A stretch of DNA of 64,000 nt from Ornithodoros turicata (GCF_037126465.1 NC_088204.1:67641807-67705806); one strand, 5' to 3'; positions 10,323 to 22,659 are shown, counted from the stretch's first letter. Numbers and translations are program-made. The notes: a model not told the origin generated them from the sequence alone.

Positions 10323-12678
10323 GCTACTGCATTTAAACGCGTTTGGGATAACGTCCAAATATGCGGCCAATTTATTTATTTCGGTTGAATTAACCTACCC
10401 CAATTATTAGTTTTTAATTGAAAATTATAGCCCAGATAAATCAAAGCGATGTCGTTGCTGCGCTCTAGAAGTGCGTAGTTTTGGTTCCGCCTCAGTTGCA
10501 TACCAAACTTTGGCGACCAATACCTCAAAGTACGTGCTCGTTTCATAATCTTTAAGAAAGATGGTGTATTCAAATAATGATTGCCGCCGATTCTGCTGTC
10601 TGGCATTTTCGCGTCTAATTAACGAATTTTAAGTAATTAGTCGTGCAGTATGTTCTTTTCCACAGGATATTCACCCGCAAAAATGGCCTCAATGATGTTC
10701 TCACAGCTTTAAAAAGATATGTAAAGATAAAAAAAAAACTGCATAGGGTTATCATCTGGGCATATATCTGGTGACCACGTGGTCATAGGGTGTCACGTGG
10801 TGGTTAGTCCTATAGGGTCACGGACGGACATACACGATTGTTGATCCTATAAACTATCGCTTCAGACAATTATACATGGCAACGGTACGACTTGTCTGAA
10901 TGCAGAAAGTATTTGGGTGATATTAGCTCTTGCTCAGTGGTGTAGCCAGAAAAATATTTCGGGAGGGTTTTACGGACGCGTCTAAGGGAGTGACCTTTCC
11001 CTCTCCCTTCCTGGCTGACTGACGTTTTCTGCTCGAAAATGCAATACAATCGCCTCCGCCAACGATACGCCGTTCTGTGCGCGTGCTTTTGCAAGGAAAC
11101 GGCAAGACGTCGGCAAGACATCGGCATATTACTCGCTACGGGCTACCTGTCATGGTTAAAGTGCTACTCCGGTATCGGAAAACAGCGTTTATCTTATTCA
11201 TGGAAAGAAGGTGCCTGAAAGATTTTATACGCGAAATTTCAATCCTGTTTACGAACGCTGTGCATTTTTGTCAATTTTTGAAGATCTGTTGAGCCTCCAC
11301 AAGTGTCGATGACATGAGGAGCGCGTGACGTAATCATAAGCCCACAAATTGCAATGATGTCATGTTCCGAAGTGGGCACTCGTCTCTTAGCAACGACGCG
11401 GGCGTCCGGGAGGGTCACGTGGTGTAGTCACGTGACGCTGATCGAAAGAGGGGAAAATGGGAGAGATATGGCTTCTCCCTCCTTGTGTTTTCTAGAAGGT
11501 CGGAGCGGTCGGAAGATATGTCACGTGGGGCTCCGCTAACAGAGCGCAAAAAGTGAGCCCCCGGAAGACGCGAAGGGGTAAGAGATAAGAGCCAGATAAG
11601 AGCCGGGCGCTCCGTCGGAGCCAAACGTGACGTCACTGTTCTCAAAAATAAAAATTAATTCTCGCTAGCTTTAGCGTCACGTAGAGACAAAATATTATGC
11701 TGGAATGAAAAGTGAGACAAGAAGATCCCAGTAACATAACCTTGGTAGGATTCTGAAGACACGAGATTTAGTCTGTGGTGGCACTTTAAGAACGACATTC
11801 ACCTCATTTCCTGCAAACACTTACGACCCCGTGAGCCGAAGTCTCTGTGCAGGTGACTCACATAAACTACGTATCCATAAAAATATCGCCGAGTTCACGT
11901 CGCGGCGCGACCCGACCAACAACTAAGCCAAGCGAAAACAATTGCGACAAACTTACTGTAAGTAACGCACCCAATCCTTCGCCATCCACTGCCCTCGAAA
12001 GACTCCACACGACACCATAGCACTCAAACGCACATTAAATCGTCCAAAGGCGCCAACGACTCGTGGGCGCATTACAAAAGCCATGACCGCCGGCCGTAAT
12101 ACTGCAACCGACATCAACAACAGAGCGCCGTCTGGAACACGCAATCGTAGTGTACTACTTCGGGGGCTTATTTGACGACCGGGTCTGCCTTATCGCGCCA
12201 GACGCTGACAATTTAAAAAAAAATGCCACCGAAAGTAAAAAGAGACACCGTAATAGACCCGTCGCTGGCGGACGAGCATTGGCGTAATTAGCGCTGTCAT
12301 CGCCGTTGACGTTAAGCATACGCCTATGAGCAGGATGCAGCAGCCCCATAGCTATCGTTATCCTCCTTTGGTGTGGCATCCCGACTTCTGGCGGTAAAAA
12401 AGGGGAAGCGAATCGCTCACAAGTTTCAATGTGAACGCCTTTTACTGTACGCTTCAGTTGACTGGAAATTGCTTCGTCTTTCCTTCTGATTACGTCGCAT
12501 GCAAGTACTATCTGCAAGTATTATTGCACGTGGCCCGCAATCAAGGACTGCAATCGACGAGATAGCCAGTGAAACGCGCTGAAGCCCAGTAGATTACACC
12601 CTAATGAGAAGTCTCGCTTGTAACGAAAGAATTCCAACAATTCCGTTGCCTTTCTCCCAGCTACACGGGCAGTCTTTA
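10323..12678. other. No gene recognised; repeat fragments
   Basis: Contains GTGTAGCCAGAAAAATATTTCGGGAGGG at 10939-10966 (described by position; a common arthropod repeat end) and a palindrome GGTGACCACGTGGTCA near 10770. A CACGTG-rich 11350-11650 segment may be another element. A minus frame at 11953-12144 ends at a perfect GTAAGT donor, but the site is palindromic (CTTACTGTAAG), so either strand could use it. No function is claimed. Confidence 0.35.
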
Positions 12679-12995
12679 ATGATCATTGAAAACAATGACC
12701 ATTGAACAGTAGCGCCGTCAAGCGTACAACGTGTCAACTTGTCAAAGCGCATCGGATTCAAGGCCGTTTGAGAAGTTGACACGTCACACGCTAGGTGGCG
12801 CAACGCGCATGTTCAATGGTCATTCGTTTCAATGATCAGTGTAACCAATGGCCCATAGACCATACGCGTAGCACCACCTAGCGTGTAACGTGTCAACTTG
12901 TCAGGGAGCACTGGATCCAATGATCTTTGAGAAGTTGACGCGTTATACGCTCAGTGGCGCCACGAGCATGTTCAATGATCATTGAATACTGCCCA
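12679..12995. repeat. Two adjacent hairpin elements of one family
   Basis: Unit 1 (12679-12839) and unit 2 (12847-12995) share ACGTGTCAACTTGTCA and GAGAAGTTGACRCGT. Each is nearly palindromic: GTAGCGCC ... CTAGGTGGCGC, bounded by CAATGAYCATTGAA-type ends. They are non-coding foldback MITEs lying side by side in the same orientation. Confidence 0.65.
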
Positions 12996-13654
12996 TGTGA
13001 CCGGGGTATTACACAGCTTATTTGATGCTGGACGCCTTCGTTATGTGTATAAGACCCCTGCCGGAAGAGCCTGCCTTAGTTGTCTCCCTTTCCACCTCAT
13101 CCTCCTATTCTATGATCCTGTTGCCTCAACGTTAAGAGGGGATATCACCGAGGAGCCATCTCCGATTCACGACTTTGTCGCATGTAGATGGCGCCACAGA
13201 AACATCCGGGTCTCATCAAGGTGAAAGCTCTAATGAATACCCCTGTTACGAGTTTCTCCTCCGCGGGATTGTGTAGTTCCATAAACACGTGTGACCTCCT
13301 TGACTATTGAGGTGCAGGGATCTCCCGTCTTGTGTGGGTTGCCAAGGTCAACTGAGCTAAAGGAAAAAAGACAGGTCCGACCAAGGCGAATTCTTCTTCA
13401 TTGTCTCTTTGTGGACAGCATCTCCTGACTTCTGGGGTTGATGTTATCTTAGCTTTCCTAAGCTTTCCATGTCTGAGTTCTTCGACACCAGCACGCAAAG
13501 TCGAAGTGTTACGTTTCGTTCGCCGCGCTTATTTCTTTAAAATTATATTGACCTGCTGATGTTTCTTTGGCTGGGAGTTGCAAAACATTTCGCAGATAGA
13601 AGCTAGGCTTTCGTAAAGCCAAGTGCTGTGTATTCACAGAAAAAAATGTGGTGC
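12996..13654. other. No gene recognised
   Basis: A TATA-like TGTGTATAAGACC at 13040-13052 is followed by a pyrimidine-rich stretch. It resembles a promoter or LTR core, but no second LTR or gene follows. Confidence 0.3.
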
Positions 13655-13838
13655 ATTGATTGATTGATTGATTACATTACCATATAGAATTTCTCCAATC
13701 TGCAAAACACACACGCAAGCGAACCTATGCTTGATTAACGATGAAAAGAGAAAGTCACTGAAAAGGTTAGCCAGCTGTAGGACTCGAACCCACATCTTAG
13801 TTCTTTCATGTCTATGCTTGATGTTTACGAGTCTCGGG
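13655..13838 (-). mobile_element. tRNA-derived SINE of a second family
   Basis: On the minus strand a B box, GTGGGTTCGAGTCCT, lies at 13790-13804. The element ends in a (CAAT)n tail at 13655-13674. Its head is cut by the GGACAAAACGTCC element starting at 13842. The body differs from the SINE at 2815. Confidence 0.55.
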
Positions 13839-13841
13839 ATC

Positions 13842-14615
13842 CGGACAAAACGTCCCCGGACGAAATGTCCCCAGATGCCGTCCGGTTGCACAGCCGTTGG
13901 TACCTCAAATGTGACCAATGTTTTTCATGCTACCATGTGCAGGGTTGATTGATTTAAATCACCGATTTTAATCGCGATTTAAGTCATGAATATTAATCAA
14001 GATTTAAATCACCTCCCTTATGTTATGTTTGAATTCGAATAGTAACATAAAACTGGAGACGCTGGGGAAGATGAGACTGAGCCTGGAAATGAACCACAGC
14101 CTGAAATATATTATACTTCAGTGACTTTTAGCACAAACAGCGTCACGTGACCCCTTCAGTGGCTCTCTGGCACACTGGCAATCAATTTGGTTACACATGG
14201 CGGGTGGTCATTCTACGAGCGTAGAACTTTTCCAGTTATTTCTTTTTCCTATTACTATTCGGTGTAATTCATAATATATAGTTTTCAAATAGATCTCCAT
14301 TTGCATTAGCTAGTAACTGTTAGCCGCACTGTTAGAAGTCTAGACGCCCTTCTTTGTATGTGCTCAAAAAGTGATTTCGCTACTACGAGGTGGCACACGG
14401 AAGCCATGAGGTGAAGCTCTGTCTTAGAAGACAAAAATCAACTCAGTGATTTAATCAATATTCATCATATTTAAATGAAAAAAATCTGAATAATTTGATT
14501 TTTTAATCCGCCGAACAAGAATGCAGTTGAGGACTGGCAGACGGCTGAGTGACGGCAGCTGGGGACATTTTGTCCGAGGACATTTTGTCCAGGGACGTTT
14601 CGTCCGGGGACATTT
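13842..14615. mobile_element. GGACATTTTGTCC element with a nested TTTAAATC element
   Basis: The left end repeats GGACAAAACGTCC and GGACGAAATGTCC. The right end carries the inverse, with GGGACATTTTGTCC, GGACATTTTGTCC and GGGACGTTTCGTCC. Inside, 13947-14510 is bounded by TGATTTAAATCACCGATTT on the left and an A/T-rich inverse on the right, suggesting a second element inserted in the first. No protein was found. Confidence 0.6.
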
Positions 14616-15554
14616 GAACCCACAGAAGAAAAAGAAAAGGCCATGGCAGTAAAAGAGTCGCAGTCGGTAAATATGTGAGCGATATCGTTGGGTGAGCTCT
14701 TGTCCGATGAGCGATTGTCGGCGCCCTGGTGAACTTCATTCCGATAGAAGTTAATTCGCAGGGGCACTACATGCGAAACGAATTGTAAATAGCTGTATTC
14801 GAAACGAATATGCGAAATTTTTCTTCTTTTTGTTTGTTTGTTTGGTTTTTCAGCTGAAGAGGGGAGACCACTGGTTATTTTCATATCTTTGTCATTCACG
14901 AACAGCACAGCGGAATAGAACAGTGCGGAACAATCACGCATACCAGTAGGACACATATTGAAAAAAAAAAAAAAGACCCCAAGCTGGGAGCAACCTCTAC
15001 ATTTTCTGGGCACCTTTTTCATTGGTAGGGAAAGATCTGAAATGGGATAGCGATATGTGCGCGTAAGCTACCCGAAATCTGCGGGTGCTACGAAGATAAT
15101 TTCGCCATGGTACAACGAAAAATAATGACTTTTTCGATTTTCGGTTTCGGTGAATCTGCGTTTGATGAAACGTTCATTCGACGTTCATTCAGCCTTAGTT
15201 GGGCCGTTCTTCTTTTTTAGTGACTCTAGTTCTACTAGCAAGCGGAGGTCATTGTAATAACGTTCTGGAATCTCAGGGTCGCTCTCCCAAATCCCTTCCT
15301 ACACCAGAGGTGTGGTACATGAAGCTTTTGGGGTTTAGTGAGTCATGGGGAAGTTCCACGCAATGTTCTCCCACAATCGGGTCAATGGCTTCCGGGGCCA
15401 TAAATACAGTAGCCGTACAGATCTACCTCTTCCACGCGTTTGCGTTTTTTGCTGTTCTTCAGCTGTTCCGCTGTTCAACAGCTTTTTCTTTTCTTTCTTT
15501 TCTTCTTTTTCTTTTTTTTTCTTGAGGCACACAAGGACGGGTATAATTTGCGTG
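14616..15554. other. No gene recognised
   Basis: The longest minus frame (14471-15022, 183 codons) starts in a poly-A/T run and crosses element ends, so it is chance. Pyrimidine tract at 15482-15523. Confidence 0.45.
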
Positions 15555-15710
15555 AATGTAGAGTAACGACCGGAGTAACGCATTACTTTTCTACTCGTTA
15601 CTCAATCACATTTGGAGTCGAGTAATTGGTAACGGTAATCAATTAGCTTTTGCGTAGAAGTAACGGTAACGGTAATCAATTACTTTTGTCGAGTAACGGG
15701 CACAAGACTG
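15555..15710. repeat. Degenerate GTAACG/GAGTAATTGGTAACG repeat
   Basis: Repeated motifs AGTAACG, GTAACGGTAATCAATTA and GTTACTC occur on both strands. This is a type of short-period repeat seen in many animal genomes; a fragment recurs at about 21445-21530. Confidence 0.5.
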
Positions 15711-17375
15711 CTTGAGGGGCCATTTTTTGTCGACCATTTTTTTCTACACCCGTACGCATGGTATCCACCACATGCGAAATCATTATTCAGCATGAAACGG
15801 ACGTAATCTTTAAATTTCCTTATCAACTTAGCTTATCTTGCTACAATTTACCTAGACGTTTCGTGTCCTCCGTTGCTTTCCATGCTGGAGCAGCGCTCAC
15901 ATTATTTTATGCCCTCTAGTCTAACGTGTGCAGCTTCGACATTATTGAAATGTTTCTCCCTGGTTTTCTTTTAAATAATCAATCAATCAATTATTGAAAT
16001 GTGTTTGGAAGAAACATCGATGCGATTAGGAATTCGAACGTTGAATTGCATGTTTGATTCGGAATTCAAACAGAATATACGACTACTCGCTTCGGTTGAC
16101 CTTTCCTTTTTTCCCTTTTTCTTTAATTCATCTTCATATCCCCCCCCCCCGTGTTTATTCACACTGTAGCAAAAAGCCGACGTCCAAAGTGAACAATCCC
16201 AGGCGCATCAATATTGGATGTCCCTCAGGGGACATTTTTTGTGTGCACATTTCTTCCAGCTGATAATTTTTTCAGTGGCATTTTGATTATTTGGGGGGTG
16301 GGGGCATTTTTTCCTAAAACCCTGCACCGGAGCAACTAATAACAAAAGCAGTGCCGATTTTCATACTCAGTGCAATTAAAAACCTGTATGCTTTCAAAGA
16401 CAGCACCATATAAAAGTAGGATACATGGTCCTTTCACCGAAAAATTGGCGGCCACTGTGCACAGAAAACAAACAAGGGTGATCGACATAGCTGCAGACTT
16501 GCCTGCCGGAAAACTTGCATTGCCATACCGATCAGGTCGGAAAAACCCTAGGCAGGTAACAGACTGGGAGATTGCGACACACATACTATCTCCAACAATC
16601 CCAAACAGCAGACGCTTTTGTCATTCCCTTACCTAATCTCCCATAAAGAGCTGTTTCAAAGACTTCATAAGAGGGAATGGAACCTTTCAGGAAAGGGAAT
16701 CTAGGATAGGGTGTTGGATTTACGCTGCTGTGTGGCGGAGGGATTCTTTGTACCCCTTTAGCCCGCGATATGGCGCCACAGGAAGGCGCAAAATGCAGCG
16801 CGTTACCAACCTTCACATTTTATCATATATCGAGAGAACAGATAATCGGATGTGGATGATCCCCGTGTTAAAATGCTCTAGAAAGATGTTTGCTTTGCCG
16901 CTCCAGGAAAATTTCCGCATAGGTCTCTTAGTTTTTTTATCAGGGCGTGTCAAAGCTTGTGTATCCAATTTTGGTAATTTTTTGTACTTCAATAACGCGT
17001 TTAGAAAAATGTCTTGTGAAAAGCAATATTTTTTCCTGAAGCGACAAAGCGCATTTCCGAATACTATCAAACAAGACCAGTCTCGTGAAAATCGGTTCAA
17101 TATTTACCGAAAGAGACTGCAAAGTTTGTCCCATAGAAAATACATGGGGCCGCCGGAGGTGGTATCCCCTCTTAATTACTTCAAACCCAGAAGAACGTAC
17201 ATATAGGAAACGGAGACAAGAGCTTCCATACACTGACACGTAACTTTACCCACACTTCAAAGAAGCATCCGAATGACATTTACGATCGCTCGGAGTCATG
17301 CTTAATTAATGACGCACTGTATGAGAAGCGATCGTGCAAAATGTTTTCGCTCAACGGTGTTTTATCACAGCGCAA
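15711..17375. other. No gene recognised; repeat-like body 16580-17210
   Basis: C-run at 16141-16150 and G-run near 16291. The 158-codon frame at 16730-17206 has no domain; the segment looks like a decayed DNA element. Confidence 0.35.
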
Positions 17376-17617
17376 TAGACTTTAGTTCAGAAACTCCCAG
17401 TGGTCTTTGCGCACGCATTGCATCCTGGGCGCATGCTGAGCGGGGGAACGAAGAATAATCCTTCACATTTCGCTTTCGCTGACCTTGACACGTCGTGGAC
17501 AATGGACCAGTAGGGGAGAAATCGGAACAGTTTTGAGGCCACCCGTTTCTTTCGTATTAGTGAACTCCCACAGTTCAAAGCGACGCTAAGCACTCTGGGA
17601 TTTTCTGAACTCGTCTA
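17376..17617 (+). mobile_element. 242-bp MITE 'TAGACGAGTTCAGAA', copy 1
   Basis: Bounded by TAGACTTTAGTTCAGAA and the inverse of TAGACGAGTTCAGAAAAT. The interior TTTGCGCACGCATTGCATCC and TTCCCACAGTTCAAAGC-like blocks match 41285-41526 at roughly 90 percent over the whole length. Non-coding. Confidence 0.85.
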
Positions 17618-17764
17618 TTTAAATAAGCCTTGGCCAGATCTGCTGCCATGACATATGAAGCACAGTGTGACGTAGGAGCACCTAACGAGCAGCCATGAGC
17701 AAGCCACCTGATCGCCAGTATTTACGTTTTGCATGACCTGTAGGTGACGCATCTAAACTCCAAC

Positions 17765-18089
17765 ATGGCGGACATAGCCAGGTCGCCGCTCGGTTTCGAT
17801 TTTGAGATTTCTGAACTGCAATGGTGATTCTCGATTCGTTGAAGGCGAACGAGTATTAAACGCTGCTCATATACTTCTGGCAGGCGTAACCGAGTTGTCC
17901 AAAGAGAAGGCTGCATAGTTGTCGCGTATTATTTGCGAAGTTCCGACGTGTTCGATCAACCACTCTTCGTGAAGGTGAATTTCACGTTTATCGACTGCGA
18001 GGCCGAAATAGCAAGCAGCGAGTGTATTGCACTGCAGGAATGTCATAGACATGCAAGCACACGACAGCTGTGCTGCTGCTCTCTTACAG
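17765..18089 (+). pseudogene. SWIM-type zinc-finger exon, frameshifted
   Basis: From an ATG at 17765 the frame reads GFDFEISELQ, then stops. The next frame gives VEGERVLNAAHILLAGV and ELSKEKAA. A return to the first frame gives YYLRSSDVFDQP and VKVNFTF. A last shift gives CTAGMS, a stop, and TCKHTTAVLLL. The ordered motifs GERxLxAxH ... C-x-C-xAG ... CKH are those of a SWIM zinc finger as found in tick and other animal genes with a SWIM-plus-YqaJ layout. The piece ends at a good donor, TTACAG/GTGAGA (18089/18090), so it came from an intron-containing copy, not from reverse transcription. Three or more indels make it a pseudogene, unless assembly errors explain them. The minus frame at 17867-18214 is a shadow. 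YqaJ was not found. Confidence 0.6.
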
Positions 18090-18247
18090 GTGAGATATTC
18101 TAAGAGTGTAGCGCGTGTACTAATGTAGTCTACAGGGTAATGTTGCGACACCCGTGCGTTACTGGTGCACATGTTTTTGCGAAACCTTAACGAAACGTCA
18201 TATTCTTTCTGCATTCTTTCCCAAGTGATTTGACGCGCTGATTCAAA

Positions 18248-18964
18248 TACAGTGAAACCTTCCTATGTTGGACACCCGCGGTGCAGCCGAAGCGTGTCCC
18301 ACTTATAGAGGTGTCCGAGTTACAGAATATGAGGGAAACAAAAAATGGAAAAGATCACCAGCTGTGTTGCCAGAAATGTCCCCCTTCTTCAATTTATGGT
18401 CCTTCGTGGTACCTGGTGGTAGTGGTACCTCTACCCATTCTTCACTGATGATTATTACTGATTTTGGTAGATTCAATTCCGTTCAGATTCCACTCAATGG
18501 CATTACCTCTGGAGCTTTTCGAGCAACGAGGACATGTCTCTGAAGCGTCAGCCCACTTTTCATTGCTTTGGTGCAGTGCGCGTCCAAAGGCTCTTGACAA
18601 ACCGAAGACAAGTGCTCACACAAAGAATTACAATGTGGACTGACAGCACTTGTTTTTGGACTCGAAAAACTAAAGCAACAAAATGCTGAGACCAGTATAG
18701 GGGAAAAAAGGGGCGAAAGTCAAGGCCACTGGCTCATTTTGAGTCTTTGGTGCAAAGACGGGCCGATATTGAGGTAATTTGGCCAGGGTTTTGTCCGACT
18801 TAGCAGGGAAAACCCTGTCCTACTTCCGGGATAGGGAGGTGTCCGACATAGAGAATTTCGTCCCCATGTAGTTTCAATGCGAGCTTGCCTGTGCAATGAA
18901 ATCTTGTCCGACATGGGGAGTTGTCCGAGGTAGGGAGGTGTCCGACTTTGGAGGTTTTACTGTA
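18248..18964. mobile_element. Pogo/Tigger-like non-autonomous element
   Basis: TA duplications flank CAGTGAAACCTTCC on the left and GGAGGTTTTACTG on the right, with GGACACC repeated near both ends (GTGTCCGAC occurs five times). CAGTnAAACCTC-type termini with a TA target are typical of pogo/Tigger elements of the Tc1-mariner superfamily. It is 717 bp with no transposase motif, so it is a deletion derivative. Confidence 0.7.
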
Positions 18965-20370
18965 GCTACACAGTTACAACACTGACTTGGTATACGTTTT
19001 CGCGCTATCCGTTGCGCATTCTTATACATAATAGCTACTCAAGTTTGAAACAAACTTGTCCTGTTTTGCCTAGATTTTGCCTAGGTTTTGGTTCCCTTCT
19101 CGACGTGAGCTGCACAGATCTTGAGCTTGCTTGAGAAAAAAAAAGTTCATCAGATATATAGGCAGTACCGCTCCAAGTGTTCTGCCGCACACACAAGCAT
19201 TGCTGATGTAAGAAGTTTTGCCGATTTTGAGTCGCTCAATCCATCTCTTCCGACGATTCGTCAAAGATAGGCGGCATTCCATATGTGGAAAGAAGAAAAC
19301 GCGGAAGGACAAACTGCTGTTCCTTCAGCGCGCAGAGTCGCATTGTGGCACAGAACAAAAGACGTTTGGTCTAGTTTGCTGGTCGTCGTGTGCACTGCTT
19401 CCCTCATCCATGGTTTCAACAGCAAAACACAGGTGCAGCTCAGCGACCCATGCGAAAAGCAACAACTTCTCCGCAAAGAGAACGCGGTGTTGACCGCGTG
19501 AACCTGGATCGGCTAGTTCAGCGTTTCACCGCTGTGCGGCGTCGATTTGGCAGAAAGTGTGAATATTGGGTATGCCCGCGTCAAAGAGTGACGTCAACGT
19601 CACGGGCTCTCTGAAAGAGTTGGGGGGTTTCTAAAGCGCGTCCGGGAGCACAGACCTCTCTTCGCTCGTCATGGGACAAAAAAGAGATGTTAGCCGAGAC
19701 GAGTTAGCTTGCTACTTCCTCTCGCACGCTACACTGTTTTCGCGCAACAACACTGGCTGGTTCTCGCGCAGCGCTCCGCAGGCAAAAGCCACAAAACACG
19801 GATTAATCTTCAGAGACTTCTTCAACGCCTTGCGCAACAGCTCTACCAGCCATTCCACTATGCGTATATCCTCTGCACAACACCGATGCAACCCCATATA
19901 CTGGCTCTCAGACACTAAACCACCCTTCCACATACATCTTCACAGACACTCGAACAACACATCCTTACAAGCCCCCCCCCCCATAAACAGCCCATTTTCC
20001 CCTATCTCTTCCCCATGAACCTCCATAAACAAAAACAACGAATTAGTCTCCCTCTCTCCCAAAAGAGCAGTTCGCGTTTCCCCAAGCCACTCCTAAAACC
20101 ACGAAGCACCTATCAGCAGCCAAAATAATTTTGTTTTCCTCCAATCGCGACCGGACGACTTTCGACTGATGCGTTACGATTGGGCCTCCGCGCGACGGCT
20201 TACGAGCTGCCGTAATTAAAGAAGGCCGCAGCGGTGGTCCTTTAACGGGCGGTCATTAGAGATATAGTAGTCTCTTTCCGGAACTTAGACGGTAGTATTA
20301 GGGCCCAGGGGTTAATCTTTTGGTGGATGTCTAATGAGGGATGTCAGAAGAGGCCGGAGGTTTAAAAGGG
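18965..20370. other. No recognised gene except the weak frame at 19283
   Basis: C-rich low-complexity sequence at 19900-20020 (C-run 19972-19981). No termini were found. Confidence 0.35.
19283..19501 (+). CDS. Weak candidate exon with a hydrophobic segment
   Basis: A 72-codon ATG frame contains WSSLLVVVCTASLIHGF, which could be a membrane segment or a late signal anchor, then a polar tail (CEKQQLLRKENAVL). A possible donor, ACACAG/GTGCAG, lies at 19430. No family is recognised. It could equally be chance. Confidence 0.15.
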   Translation: MWKEENAEGQTAVPSARRVALWHRTKDVWSSLLVVVCTASLIHGFNSKTQVQLSDPCEKQQLLRKENAVLTA

Positions 20371-20570
20371 GATTTTGTTGAGGGAAGACTCGAGTCGCGG
20401 GAGAAAGTTGGTAAGCTGGAGCCGCTTCCCAACCCTAGTTAGTGCAGAGATTGCTCGCGAGTTGCGACTCTGTCGTGCGGAAAAGTGCAAGCATGTCACA
20501 AACGCTGGAAGACGGAACTATAGTATTTAAAGGAAGAGCGCTTCATCGTGCCGAGATTCTCAGGGGGTAA
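20370..20570 (+). promoter_or_regulatory. Possible core promoter and short first exon
   Basis: A TATA-like GGTTTAAAAGGGG at 20359-20371 is followed 120 bases later by an ATG at 20493 that opens a 25-codon frame (MSQTLEDGTIVFKGRALHR). The frame ends beside a possible donor, CAGGGG/GTAACG, at 20566-20572. A second start, in an AAAATGGCGG context, lies on the opposite strand at 20826. No transcript evidence is possible from sequence alone. Confidence 0.15.
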
Positions 20571-20571
20571 C

Positions 20572-22108
20572 GTACTATGGTGATGGAGTAAGTAATACGG
20601 AGGAAGGTTTTGGGAGTTTATAAATGACAGGCTCTCGTTGGGCGGCTGCGGAGCTGTGCGCGTCGTCGGTATATATATGTAAATCTTCATGGGAACGCGC
20701 GGTGTTTCAGACGAGGTTAAATGTGCGAGATTACCGACAAGTCCAGCGCATTTAGCATGCTTGAATACTAGCTTCCTTAATCTTAAGGTTAAGACAACCG
20801 CATCGTCTGCTATATCATCCGCCATTTTGTCTCCAAAACAGAGCTCGCGCTGCACTGACGAAGCTGCTTAATACTTTGACATACATTATACCGGGCTTGT
20901 ACGTAACTTACTCTCCTGAAGTTGCTCTGCCTTAAATACTTTTGGGGAGATATTGTTTTTGTATCTTACTTATTGAAGTTATACTTTTTAAAGGGCACTG
21001 TATTTAATATCTTAATTTAAAAACCTTTTTTGCAGCAACTTGTAGTCACTTCTAAGATACTTCCTTTTCATTAATTTTGTTCGGGAGACAGGAATGTCGA
21101 GAAAAAGATTAACATTATCGGTTTTGGTTGGGCGTCTGGTTTGGTCATAGCGAGCAAGGACGGCTACAGATGTAAATAATTGAAATGAATAGTCGATTAA
21201 AAGAAAGGATGTAGTTCAAAGTGGCTTGCTCACTTAGGTTGGCTCTTAGCCTTAGGCTTAGGTTTGCTCCTTCTTCTGAGCACAACATCGGGTATCCGCG
21301 CTAACGACATTATCGGAAGAGATATGTCAGCAAAAAAGATATATATATATCGCGGGAGAACAAGAGTATCCGGTTTTTTTTTTTTTTACTTTGTCTGTAT
21401 TTGTTCAACTGTAAATTTCACAAATTCTATACCGACAGTATCTTGAAAGTAACGAGTTACTCTTATAAGTATTTAGTATTCTCCTCAAACACGGTTTTCA
21501 GGCTGGGTGTTTAGTACTCTCTACTCAGTAACGTTTCTGCTTGCTGGGTTGGGTTTTGAGCAACTTGTACAAACCTGCACTGTACTCGTCAAGACCGGAG
21601 TAATCAAACAAAGGGAATTTGAAGAAGTCGGGAAAAGCGGAACGCAGTATCCACAGGCACGGTGACCGATGGCGACAAAATGGCGGCGTTCGCTTCTGCA
21701 TCGTCTGGCTCAAGCCTATACAGAAAAGCGCGATTCGAAGGTATGGGCGCCACCATTAGTGTTGCCACCCCGTGGTAGTCACAGGAACTGTGCACGTGTG
21801 GACTGCCGGTTGCGGCTGTTTGCGTGAGTTCCTTCATATTCCCGTGTGTATTTTCGTCCATTTTCGTGTTCGTTCATTTGCCCCCGCTCGGGAACCGGTG
21901 TAGAAAAGATATCGCATCGGCAAGGGCTCCTCACGTGAACAACTGTGCATACCGCACGCGGAAGCAAACAATCTTCTTTTTCCTTTATCTTTCCAGCATT
22001 GATACGCTACTCAGATGTTTACCGGACGACTAGTTATAGGGAATGTTACGTTATCGTCAGTCATACTCATTAAAGACGGCGGCCACGGCCACGAGCTTCT
22101 GCAAGCTA
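20572..22108. other. No gene recognised
   Basis: A/T-rich 20900-21530. An ATGGCGGCG start at 21678 opens a short frame (MAAFASASSGSSLYRK) that meets a possible donor, GAAG/GTATGG, at about 21740; unsupported. Confidence 0.3.
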
Positions 22109-22437
22109 CAATGGACCATTTCCGACAACGCGTATGCGCATGCCAACCCTTGAGTCCGCCATTTTTGAACGGAAAACATCGCCATGAACCCATTTGCGGG
22201 CGACTGTCATGTTCATTGTGGGGAGATAATCGGTTTCAAGGTTACGCGGACGTTTGAGGTCTGGTAATGAGTACAATGCGCTTTCACTCTTTCCGCATTC
22301 TTCTTCCAATCTTCTCTGGCTACTTTCCCACGCAACGTACGTGCCAGTTCGTAACGCGTCACCATTATTGGGGGAAAAGACACGACGTTCGACATTCCGC
22401 CGCCAGGGGCGACGCGAATATGGAAAAGGTCCATTAC
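22109..22437 (+). mobile_element. MITE 'AATGGACC', copy 1
   Basis: Inverted ends CAATGGACCATTTCC and GGAAAAGGTCCATT. Interior strings CTGTCATGTTCATTGTGGGG and GATAATCGGTTTCAAGG recur at 58608-58890, where the element sits inside another MITE. Non-coding. Confidence 0.75.
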
Positions 22438-22639
22438 GATGACAGCAACGAGGCACCCGCAGGCTGACGTCATACGTGACGTATGCATGAGAGAAGCGCA
22501 GCTTTCGTCGTCTGCTCTTACGGCACGTTTCGACAAATTCCTCGAAAACGACTTGGTTATTCCGAATGTAACTTTGACGCTTATATGTGTACAGTACTCG
22601 TGAAATAAGTTTTGGCTAAGTTTCGGAATCGCCCCGGCT

Positions 22640-22659
22640 GTACGAGACCGTCCCTTTAA
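22640..22659. mobile_element. Isolated Kolobok-like right end
   Basis: GAGACCGTCCCTTTAA ends in TTAA like the two TTAA families here; no matching left end was found upstream. Confidence 0.35.

Noticed and set aside
11953..12144. Minus frame ending at GTAAGT
   Set aside because: The donor lies in a CTTACTGTAAG palindrome, so it occurs equally on the other strand; the start would be TTG; no family.
14471..15022. 183-codon minus frame
   Set aside because: It begins in an A/T run and crosses the end of the GGACATTTTGTCC element; no domain; its length fits chance.
17867..18214. 115-codon minus frame
   Set aside because: Antisense shadow of the SWIM relic; the plus strand has ordered domain motifs.
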